From Patellaria atrata CBS 101060 (Eukaryota > Ascomycota > Dothideomycetes > Patellariales > Patellariaceae), in contig MU006090.1 in assembly GCA_010093705.1 (NCBI GenBank), forward strand, positions 1,143,817-1,207,816: DNA of 64,000 nucleotides. Direction: 5' to 3'. A program made the translations under genes and the position numbers. This document shows positions 1 through 14,156 of this stretch, piece after piece (positions within the stretch are counted from its first letter, which is position 1; each line of letters starts with the position of its first letter). The notes beneath the pieces are model-generated. The model saw only the letters and a list, made by a program, of their open reading frames with translations. It ran no database searches and was not told the DNA's origin.

Positions 1-3291
<3,291 letters not shown>

Positions 3292-5679
3292 GGTTGCGGT
3301 TAGCCTTGCATACGTCTCCAGATAGTTTCGGTCGAGGAGGTTTGGTGCCTCGCTATGCTAGATGGAGTGACCAGGTTCAAGTAGAAGCTCAATACGCGTA
3401 GTATTAATGGTCGAGATTGTCGTACGAGGAATATATGGCTGGTGGAAGGTAGCCGAGCGTGATAGAGGCGGGGAATAGCAGGATATGGCAGGAGTAAAAG
3501 GCGAAAGGGGTATCTCAAGGTAGGCTGAATGTAACGAAGAAGTTCAACAATATTTCAAAGAAGAAGTAGGTACAGCAGTGTGTAGCAGCTTTTCGTATCG
3601 TATATTGTAAAAGCCCAGGCTAAAGTTTGTAGCCCTTGCTGCTGAGGCACCACAGGAACCGCCCGCACAGCGAAACGCGGCGAAGTTGCTTTTAGTAAGT
3701 TCGGCAGCCCGTATCGGTATGAGTACGAAGTTGGGTGACCAGGGATCGGTACAGCAAGGAAATGCAGTGATACTCGTTCAAGAGCTGAGGAAAAGAATGT
3801 TGAATCCACTGACTATATGCGAAGTGGGGTGTGGTGTTGTTGCATTTTTCGATTCAAGAGAGGTCAATGCTCGATAGCAAAAGACGAGTTTCATCAATCA
3901 ATGCTATACAGTAATCGCAAGCCCGAGATCAAGGCGATCAGAAATCCCATGCAACTCCAAACAGCTGGCGTGTTGCTGTATTTCTACTTTAACACGGCGA
4001 ATGCTGCTATTTAGAGTTCGACGTATCTTTAAGTACAAGGTGAGAACGCTATACTCTTGACTCCTTACAGGCACTTTACTACCTGCTCATTGTATGTACT
4101 TTCTCTGGCTCTAGATCTGATAATATGTCCCACAGAATCCATGTAGCTTTCAATAACACCAACGAGTTTTAACTTGGCCACCACTGGCGAACGATATGAC
4201 GCTGATATCACAGTCATCTCGCGCCACTAGCCTATTGCAAAGATATATACAGAGCAGGGTGAAAAGAGTACTGTACAAAAAAAACTTACTGTACAAGCGA
4301 ACAGCGCAATCCGCCTATCCGAAGATATCCAGCAACTCGGAAGCCTTGAATGTGTAAGAAGGTCCACCGTCTTGAGCCTCTTGGACGTGTTCCCAACAGT
4401 CAGAGTTTCGTGCTCCGTTTGGGAGTCTTTTCCTTGAGCGATCTCATGCAGGAGGTAACGCAGCGATATGTTGCTAGAAGCTATGGAAGCCGTTTGGTCG
4501 CATGAGGACGCGTCAAACGAATGAAAGTTGAATTCCAAAAAGCAGCATCGAGTCGTTTCAAGACCATCACTTGGCTGAACACGTGCAAGATTTCTTATGC
4601 ACTGTGGTAAGCTAGAGCAAGCGTTGGAATAATAAGAAGCTGAAAGTATTCCAAGACGTCTGACTTTTGGGGGAGCGACACCATAAGCAGGGAGAGACGT
4701 TTGATTTTATGGACCAGAGCTGCCTAGATATGCAGCTACGGAAACCTCCATATTTCTCTGTACATACTTCTTCCCTCAAAGTACCCGCATGCGATCCTCC
4801 ATGCCGGTGATACCTCCAGGTCACGAAAGAGGGTTCGATTAGGCAGGTGGATAGAGAAGCGATGCGATAAATGGCCGCCATACAGTACCGACCGGGAAGT
4901 TTATCTCTATCTAGAGACGCCGGCCCAAGGAATAATGCTGTGATATTTATTGAAAACCGTTATCCTCAAAGGATGGTAAGATGGCGTGGATGGTTTACAC
5001 GCCGTTGCGCTTCTTATTACCGCATCCTTCGAGCTGTCATCAGTGTCATGGTTCTCGGTTCTTCGGTGAAGGAACCGAATGGCGATATTCGTCCATGTTA
5101 CAATACGGGTAAGTCATATATCTAGACATTTTTAATTGGGTGGAAAATTAACTCCGGTACTTTGAGGGGGTAAGCTGTAGCCTAGACGAGTATGGTGTAT
5201 CAAACCCATCAGCTTATATAAGCCGGTCTCGGTCGGGGCGGACACGGTGGGTGGGAGTTGAATAAAGGCGGTGCAGGAACTAGTTTCGCATGAAGTTTTT
5301 AATTTTGTGTCTACGAACTGAAGCGATAAGAACTGTACCTTTAATTATCGGTACCTGTGAAGATTGAAGAAGTGATTCAGTCCTTTAGATGGAGGAGGTT
5401 TCATACTGTACAGTACAATATTAATGGGGTCCAAGCCAAGGGTTCCGTTCACGTATTATGGAAGATTTGCCGTGTGGTACGAAGGTTGAATCAACAATCA
5501 ACCCACGGGCGGTTCATGTGGCACGGGTGGGGGCTAGGGTAAGGTAAGGTAAGGTAGCTGTCGTACTCGTACCGTATCTGGGCATTTTTTGACCCGAAGC
5601 TTCAACCGCGATCCTGAAGCATGGCAATTCCACTGCAGCACTGTATCCCGTACAGCTACTACTGCTCTACAGTAATATG
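3292..5679. other. Intergenic region between divergent PKC and Zn2Cys6 genes
   Basis: No coding gene recognised. It should hold the PKC promoter on the left. Open frames here are short and overlap on both strands. A TATATAAG box lies near 5213-5221 on the + strand, but no convincing gene follows. Near 5538-5557 there is a short run of TAAGG units (about four). Confidence 0.5.
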
Positions 5680-6667
5680 TGTGTAGACACAACAGGCATC
5701 CTAAATTCTTCAGCTTGTAATACGGAAATTGTCGGAAGCTCAAAGTGTCAGCTTGCCGTCGTCACTGTCTCTCTAACGGAATTGAGTGCTCAAACTCGCT
5801 CAACGGATCTCCGGCTTTTGGATCGGCACGCTAAATCGGCCCTGCCGTTCCCATTTAGGCCCGGCTCCTCCACTCATTCATCGCTTCTTCCCCCCATTCC
5901 CCCCAAAATCGCTTCCGCTTCCATTCTCTTCTTCCTACGAGCCCCCCAGACCTTTTCTTTTCTCTCCATCTGCACTCAGCGACTCCTGCCCTTTCCTCCC
6001 TCATCCGACTTTTTCCCATCTGATCTCAACTGCTTTTATTCTGCCTTGCGTCTTGAACTGGACTGAACTGAACTGAACGCACTCGACTCCTCATAACATC
6101 GCTTTGACCCGAAGGAGCTCCAACACACCCGCCTGTTTTTCGCGGGAAGTCCTCTCCTCCTCCGGCTTTTCCATCCGAGGCACGACTTGCCATCCGTGTC
6201 CAGTGTCCACAAACACCGCAACAACCCGCTTATCCACATCAGGACATTTGCGCTCTCACCCAAAGCTCTAACAACCCAACTTTATTATTTATCTACTGAC
6301 GCCAACTGCACGCGTGTCAATTGCGACTTCAATTGATCACAATCGCTGCGCCCACTCATCATCTCAGCTTATTTTTCAGCTTCAGACGAAAGGAATCCAA
6401 CTTTCGAGCTGTTCACATCCACCAACTGCCTCTTTACCTGAACTTGCAACAGACACCGACCACATCCGACCTTCAACAACAGCCGCCACCATAGATCAAT
6501 CAACTCCTTCGGCGGGGCGATTCCCCGCTCTGCACCCGTCCCAGGCCTCGCCATCCTCGCCCCAGCAGAGCACCTTAAGCCCGTTGCAACGATATAGCGC
6601 AGAATCTCCGCGTGAGGCCGGCACCGCTACCGGATCCTCACACCGACGCGCCACCGAACAGCCCCGC
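5680..6667 (+). promoter_or_regulatory. ATG-free, pyrimidine-rich leader of the Zn2Cys6 gene
   Basis: I read this stretch line by line: no ATG occurs on the + strand in any frame between the ATG at 5677 and the one at 6668, that is 988 bases. Random sequence would give about fifteen. The middle (about 5860-6030) is C/T-rich, as many fungal core promoters and leaders are. From at least 6314 onward the frame of the zinc-cluster protein is already open. In that frame an ATA at 6491-6493 sits in the context GCCGCCACC-ATA-G. I infer a long 5' leader with selection against upstream AUGs, or initiation at a non-AUG codon. Confidence 0.6.
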
Positions 6668-9478
6668 ATGCGATCTTCAATTGCCTGCACGCACTGTAGG
6701 AGAAGTAAGGTAAAATGTGAGAATCAAGGTGTGGATACGACATGCGCAAGTTGTCATCGTTCAGGACGGACCTGTCAGTATCCCACCCCAGGCAATCCGG
6801 GAGCCATTACAATTCCGTCACGGAGAGAAAGTGTCATGCCCGGTCAATCGCTGGGCAATACGGTCAATGAGCCTGAGGTGGGTCTCGCGCGCGCTGCTCT
6901 GATAATAAAGTATGCATGTACGCTAACCTTACCTTAACATCTTAGTCCTCGAAAAAGCAACAACGATCGAGGAAGGCGGCTCAACCCGGACCTTCCTCTT
7001 CCGGCTTGCAATACGAAGAAAATCTACTGAACATTGACCCAGACCACTGGAAACAATTGGTATGTTGGAAGTCATCCCTTAGGTTTGCGTTTGCATCTCT
7101 GACCTCCGTTAGTTCAATATCTTCGAACTACACTATTCGACTGAGCTGCCGTTCTTGCATAAGCAAACTTTCCTCAAACCACTCCACAAATCACACTCAC
7201 TCAAGACGGTGCCCGACTATGGCTATTCAAATGACGACTCAAAAGTTTACCCGAAACCAGCAGCAGACGATGTCACTCTCCTTGCTTTCCTGGCTCTCAC
7301 CGTTCGCTTTCACCGGGAATTAACACAACTCCACGGAGGCGACGCCATTAGCGCCAGTAAGATTTATGCCGATGCGGCCTGGAAGCATGCGGAAATGACA
7401 ATTGCCGACTTCTGGCAAGAACCAAACCTACAACGAACGCAAGCACTTCTCATGTTGGCCGTACTTGGTAGTGGATCAAGCGAGGGTAAGAAAGCTTGGG
7501 GCGCGGTGTGCAATGCTCTCCTATCGGCTCGCGCTTTAGGCCTGACTGATGCCAAAGGCTCGAGAGAGCACCAAAACAAGCGCGCACCTCCCGCCCACAC
7601 GGGAACTGGCTTTTCGGGTCACGGTGCAAACGGATCAGGTTACCATTCTAACTCAGAAGATGCTATAGCAGAGGAAATTGAGCGTCGAACATTCTGGAGT
7701 TGTTATATTATGCACACGTATCTTGCGAATGGAGTAGAACGACAAATCTTAGTTCAACCCAAGGACATCAAGATTCAGTTACCCTTGAACCAAAACACTT
7801 TTAATTATGGAAGAAGAGCTCAAACCCTCTTTTTGGGGGATAACGTCCAAGATGAATATCACCAAGGTCCAAATTCCAAAAAGAGGAAGCTTTCAGACAA
7901 CAGCAGTATTGGAACCGGAAGTGGAAAGACTGAACCCGAGAGCTTACTCAGCCTCTACATTAGAGCAGTTGACTTATACGGAGAGATCGCTCGATGGTCA
8001 CTTAGCGGTGGGAGGCGGTACGTAATCACGTATTTAGTCAATCCCGTCCGACAATTTGACTGATAAAAAAAAATAGGATTGATATGGACAGAAATGGAGA
8101 CCCAATTCCCCCATGGACACCCGAATCCGCTTTCTACAAGCTCCACTCGCGATTACTTTCCTTCAAGGAGAGACTACCAGAGAGTTACACTTATAACATA
8201 GAACAGACCGGAGCTAGAGGTGAGGATAGGATTTCAACCCCTTACACATTGATGCACACAGTTTTGGACCTTTCTGGCATTCTGTTGCACAGAGAGTACG
8301 TTCCCTGCATTGCTTTGAAGTGTCCAAAGGGTCCGGAAGGACCTCTTGACAACCCGAAGTTTACCCCGAAACAATTGGAAGGAATGCCGAATGGGTGGTG
8401 GGAGCAGAGTGCCGGTGACCTTTTCAAAGCTGCCAGACGGATTGTCGACCTCTTGCGAGAATGTCAAGAGTATGAGCTCCTACCGGAGACTCCGATTGTT
8501 GCATATGCCGCGCATATTGTAGCGTTCGTCGGTAATTAAAACTTTTCTGAAGTTGTTAGCTTTAATGCAGATGTAACTGACAAACCTTTAGGTGTTTATG
8601 CTCAAATGTTTCCTCATATGGATCAGGCCAAGGCTATGTTCCGAGGCGAGAGCCCATATGGTCATAATTCCGGAGCGAACAGTGACACCGAACCCAGCCC
8701 GGAAATATCAGCAGTGTTAAGCATCTTGAGATACATGGCGCAACGCATGACGATGGCTAGAGTCTGGCAAGAACAGACATTGTTGATGTTCAAGGAGCTC
8801 CGTAGTATTAAGGACAAGGAGATCCGTTTGTTGGCCGGGGGACGTGAAGCACGCCGTGGCTCGATTCTTAACGATGAGGGTATCGGCGAAGGTGGAATTA
8901 AAATCTGGGAAGATATCTTCAGCCGCAAGCTAAGCGACATGCTAGGTTTCCACACCGCCGAAGAGATCCGAGAGGTCGAAGGGAACGGAAGTCTTGGTCG
9001 TGACGATAACAGCAGTGATGATCGCAGCACTGTCAAGAGCGAAGCAATCGATACGCTTCAAGAGTCCTCGGACACGATTCGGCGTCAGCAAGCGTCCGGC
9101 TTCACATCCATCAACACGACTAATGCTAATGGGCCTTCCACAGGTCCGGCAGACGACCAACGTAGGTCATCCCAACATCCGATGTCGCCCGAGAACAGCG
9201 TGCAACAGAGTCATCCGATCGCCGTCAATCTCGTCGCGAATTCTCATTATGTCCCACAACCACAGCAACATTACTATCCCCAAGAAGTTGCGTATCAACA
9301 AGTGAGGCAAGATCAGCCACAGATCCTTTATGAGACTCCGACGCTTGCACAGCTTCAACACAATTCAATTCATTTGTTCCAGACCGGTGATCATTTACAG
9401 GATCTTGGGGTCACTTATGGCGGTTATCTCGATTCCAGGTGGAGACAGCAAACTGAATTTGGAATTCAGCGAGCTTAA
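6668..9478 (+). CDS. Zn(II)2Cys6 fungal transcription factor
   Basis: Nuclear DNA-binding regulator; target genes unknown. Exons: 6668-6877, 6946-7059, 7113-8017, 8077-8531, 8592-9478, summing to 2,571 bases (856 residues). The zinc cluster is at residues 7-36 with spacing C-x2-C-x6-C-x8-C-x2-C-x6-C. From about residue 109 a fungal-specific regulatory domain follows, including the segment FELHYSTELPFLHKQTF and a helical core near residues 120-400. The C-terminal third is hydrophilic and ends in a Gln/Pro/Tyr-rich tract resembling an activation domain. The ATG at 6668 is the first ATG in any frame for almost 1 kb. It leaves only six residues before the first zinc cysteine, so a longer non-AUG-initiated form is possible. 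I cannot name the orthologue. Confidence 0.93.
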
Positions 9479-10876
9479 TCATGATGAGTGCTAATCTACG
9501 TATAATAAGTTCGATAGATCGGTTCTCTTTTTGTGTTCCCTACTCGAACTCCCTCTTCGGAGGTAGATTTTAATATGGCTTTTTCGGAAAGGGGAGGGTG
9601 TCCTACCCGCTTGTTAGGCGTTGTAGGCACTTTGCTCTTTTCATTTTGTAATACTTTGTGTTATTTGTTTTTGCTTCCCTTTCTGCACCGATTGTTTCAC
9701 ACAATTGCTTTATGTCGATATCTCATTTCAATTGCCCACCTCAGTATGTTCTCATTTGAAGACGTAACAGCAGCTTTGGAAGGGCTCTCCAAGATGTACC
9801 TCTTCTCACGGGCTAAACATACACGGCATCTTCACAAGGTGAATCTTAGGTTGAAGATACCTATATTGGTTGTTTAGAGCAGACCTTTCGGATTTTTGCT
9901 TTGGCTGTGTTGGTTGGAAGGGGGAAAGAAGGCAAAGAGGTCATGCTTTATGTTAGTTTTATGCTCTTTGATGAATCGATAGCTGTATTCTCCTCAATCA
10001 CTTCCTCCCGCGGTGGCTATGTAACGTTTCCATCCCTCCAACGACCTACACGTCACAACATATATGGTTCCCGGTTGAGCTTGTTCCCTCGTACTTCGCA
10101 GAATACCTATCTTGCCCACTTCAACATCTTTGCGTAGTTGAAAGACTACTACTAATTAATGCCCCTCTCAAGTGGATATACCTTTTCCCTTCCATCCCCC
10201 CTATCTTTCCCACCCCTTTCCATGCTCCCTATCCTTCCATCCCTTCCCTTCCCCCTATCATTTCACCACTCACTCCACCACCATTACCATGATACCTTTC
10301 CTCGCGCCCCGTGCGGATACAAAACCTACACCCGTCTATCCGCCTCTAGACTTTTAAAAGGTGACGAGAGGTGAAAATCTTACGTCATGAGGGTGTTGAG
10401 ATGGGTGGGTGGACTATTTGTCTGGAGGTGGATAGGAGGATCGTGGTTGCGGTGGGGATAGGGATAGGGGATAAAGGAGTAGATATGTGTGCGATATCGC
10501 ACTGTGCTCTGAAGTAGAGAATGATAGCTCTGATATCCAGTAGAAGCGCGTTCCACCCGACGTCTCAACGAGCTCCACCAAAACTCAGCCATGCGGCACA
10601 CAAAAACGGTCAAACCCAACCTGCACACATCCCATCTCCCAGAACTAGTTCTTCACCAAAATCACACGACACCCACTTCCCCCCGATCCAGTACCAACGC
10701 CTCAGTTTAAAACTTTAAATTGGAGCAATGATAGAGGGGGGCAGTCACCCGTTCCGCTGTGCTATAGTGTATTGGATCATCTCGTTCGTCTAACGGATGA
10801 TTTCTTGTCACTCGTTGAATTTCTTTCAGTCTTGTGTTGGGTCTTATTACGAGCGATTAGAGGGCGGCGGGAACAC

Positions 10877-10920
10877 TTTTTCTTTTTTTTTTAAAAAAAA
10901 AAAAAATTAATTTAATTTGG
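10877..10920. repeat. T-tract/A-tract dyad
   Basis: A run of T broken by one C is followed directly by a run of about 14 A and then an AT-rich tail (ATTAATTTAATTT). The T and A runs are self-complementary. This could be a nucleosome-free poly(dA:dT) element or the trace of an inserted poly(A) copy; nothing else here decides between them. Confidence 0.6.
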
Positions 10921-13900
10921 TGATTCGTTCGATCTTGGTTCTCTGTTATAACGGGTTCCTTTTTTTTTTCAAAATTTGGAGGCGAGGGCGGAATAGATAC
11001 ATATTATAGACCCATATCCGTCATAAATACAACCACACAAAAGCGAAGGAAGAGCTATATCAAAACTACATCGAAACCGACGAAACACAACTCCCCCTTC
11101 CATCATTCCCCCTTGAATCAAACCAGAAACTTCCACGTCCAAGGGAACTACAGTGGAGAGTGCAGCAAACACCACCTTACCTCCTCGGAACCACTAGACG
11201 CGCCCCTTTGTCCCCTGACTATTAACTTGTCAACTATTAACTATTACCCACAAACCACAAACCAGATCCACGCTTCCATCCCACATGTCCCTTCTATCCA
11301 ACGCCAAACATGCCCATAGCACTAGACATTTACGAGACCAAGGAGTCTCACACGACAACCGCACTTAGGCAAATCCACTCCACCACCACCCCATCTTGCC
11401 TCCCTCTCCCCCAGCTTCAGTCATAGAACACAAGCAAGATCTCCGCCCCACCGATTCCACGAGTATGACCGTACACAATATCCCACTACGGCGTTATCAA
11501 CGTCCCACCCACGCCCGAACCGACTAACCCCTCTTCCCTCTATCAGTTTCCACGCTCTCATTTTCTTGGTTGGTTATCTTGACTTGGGGTTTGGGCTAGA
11601 TGGGCGATGGGGGCTATCGAGATTACTGTGAGAGGGAAGTGGCAAGTGGTACAGTATATTCATTACCTCCACTGCGTCGTAAAAGGGAGAGATACCCCAA
11701 TGTCTGAATACCGATGCGTGTAGAGGATCTATGCGAGACTGTTGGGGGGTTCTGCTATGCTGTGTGGGACTCCGTTATCGGTGGGATGATGGATCAAGCT
11801 CTGCGGTTGCCGGACGGATTGATGATGGCGAGTTATTAATCTTGGTCATTCATGGAACTTCATTATCCGAAAATTGGGTCTAGGTACAGTACTACTGGGG
11901 TGCCTTGTTTGCCTTTAGCTTTTGTAGAAATAAGTAGGGATGAGACGCTCCTGCGCTTGAGTGTGTAGGAGGCGAGGAATCGAATGGGCGAGGGTCGGAA
12001 GGAGCTGTTGTTACTAGATACCACTGTCAATATCGCGTTATGGTATAAGTGAGGAATGTGATCGAGTCCAAAGGGGCTCCGCTTGATAATTTTTAGGAGA
12101 ATTCAGGGGTTCTATAAGGTAAGTTTCTCAGGCTCTGATTACCAAAGCCCCTCCAAAATCTCTCATCCATCAAAAGGTAAGGAGCACGGTGACATGTCTC
12201 ATTGGTCTCCCCATCGCCGCTACCGAGTAAATGGCTCCAGACATTGTGATAGTTCTAGCACTATTGAACTACCTTTCCTGGGTAGCGCTCAAGTAGCAAC
12301 ATCAACATCAACACCAACAAAGTCCACAGACACCCTTCAAATCCACCAACACGATATCTAGTCTAGAAACTGAGAGAAGAGGAAAAGAAATGATACCTCT
12401 CTAACCCCTCACCCCTATTCGTCCGAGACATCCATGCGCAATGGTAAGTCTTGGCAAGTTGTTCCAACCTCGAACAAAGCTGCTACAGTACGAGCAATGG
12501 ACTGAAAGAGAAACTGGACTGAAGGATGGAAAAGAGCAAGCTGTAGGACTGTGGATGCGTGGGAGTTAGGTTGGGACCCTCACGGGTGTATGTGTATGTA
12601 TCGGTGGAAAGGTTTTCCGAGAGTATTCGGCCGGGAGCAGGATCATGCCAGATCCGATGTTTCTAGGACCGGTAAAGCCGTTCAGCGGTCTTTTTTGTTA
12701 GGCCTGTCGTTGAGTGTTGGTGTGCTTTGACAAGTTGCCGCTCGTTGACTTTATGGGGTGTTTCGTGCAAAGTCATTCAGTGAAGGAGGAGAGGCCAGGG
12801 TTCTTCGCATTGGCCGATATGGAGGAAGTTTCGATGCAGGAAGGACAAGAAAGTGAAACTTAGAGATTGGTGTGGATCTATTATTGTTGTGAACGGAGGG
12901 GTTTGGTATGATGCACGGCGATTGCGTGCTCTGTCTTGGTTAAAGCAAAAGTGATTCTGTTAAATATCTATTCTAACTGCGTGAAACTAAATGCGCATTG
13001 AGGTGTCTGTACAGACGTTCCGAAACTACCTTCCAATTTAGTTCTCTGGCGGTTCGTGATGGTGTTTAGGCATTGGCCGCCCATTCAGATATTTGATGAT
13101 GTGATTCTGCTTGTCGAATGTGCTGCTGATGGAAGTTGAGGGGACTCTTGCTGCTCTTGCCCCCAATGTTGAAATCGTTCTCAGAGTGTAGGTAACTCTC
13201 GTCCTGATGTTGTACTCCTGAATTTTTGTACACCTACAACAAGATGACTTCCACATTGTGCTGTAGATTTCCGAAAGATAACCTGAGGAGAATTTTCACA
13301 GATCGAATAGAGAAATCCAAACAAGCGGAATCAAAGGAACAACCAGTATACTGAAGAAAGAACGAAATTGAAAATGAAATGACCGTTGTACATAAACTGC
13401 GTGTACAATTGACGAGAGAGCATGTATGATTCCTCCTGATGGAATTCCTGGCTCATCGTACGCTCGTACTGAGGAGATCTCCCACATTTTCTGTACGCAC
13501 ATACTGAGTATCGCGGAAAGGTAACTCGACCCTATAGCATTGCCTGTACAGTACTCGTGCAACATCTTAATAACGGCTATCCCGACGAAGGAAGAACTAT
13601 TACTTAGCAGTAATCGCGGCTGGCAGATCCGAGATCCATCATCTTCAGCTCCGGGCGTAGACCTGTCTTCGATGGTTCCGATATGGACTTCCCGCAAAAA
13701 AATATTTCCCAAACTGGGTCCACTACATAAACTCCCAATATTTTACAAAATCCCCGGTGGCACATTGGGGGTCACGCACGGTTTGCGGCGTACGGCAAAA
13801 GGGTCGATTCCGGTCATCGTCAAGTTCTCTCTCTTTAACCGTTTCTACGGTTTCTCTAATCCGCTCATCAGATATCCTTAGGCCCTGGGAGTTACGACTC

Positions 13901-14053
13901 CCGGGGCCCAAGGATGACCCAATACGGTGGTACTGGGTCAGACCTGAGGAATCAAATCTACAAAACAAATTTTTTATTATTATTTTTTTTTTTCTTTTAA
14001 ATTTTTTTTTTTTGCACTTGCTATGATAGAACTGGCCTAGATCTCGTATTAGA

Positions 14054-14156
14054 ATCGTCCGGATACAGCACTCAAGAGACGTGAGCTGAAAGATAGTAAA
14101 TTCTCATCGTCCGGATACAGCATTCAAGAGAGGCGAGCTGAAAGATAGTAATTCTC
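14054..14156. repeat. Tandem duplication, 52-bp unit, two copies
   Basis: Copy 1 is 14054-14105 and copy 2 is 14106-14156. Both begin ATCGTCCGGATACAGCA and end GAGCTGAAAGATAGTA plus ATTCTC. They differ at only a few positions and by one base in length, so the duplication is fairly recent. It does not lie in a recognisable gene. Confidence 0.9.

Noticed and set aside
6314-6667. Upstream extension of the Zn2Cys6 frame as a confirmed coding start at 6314
   Set aside because: The codon at 6314 is GTG, not ATG; the frame is open but initiation there is unsupported, so I kept the ATG at 6668 and reported the upstream ATA separately.
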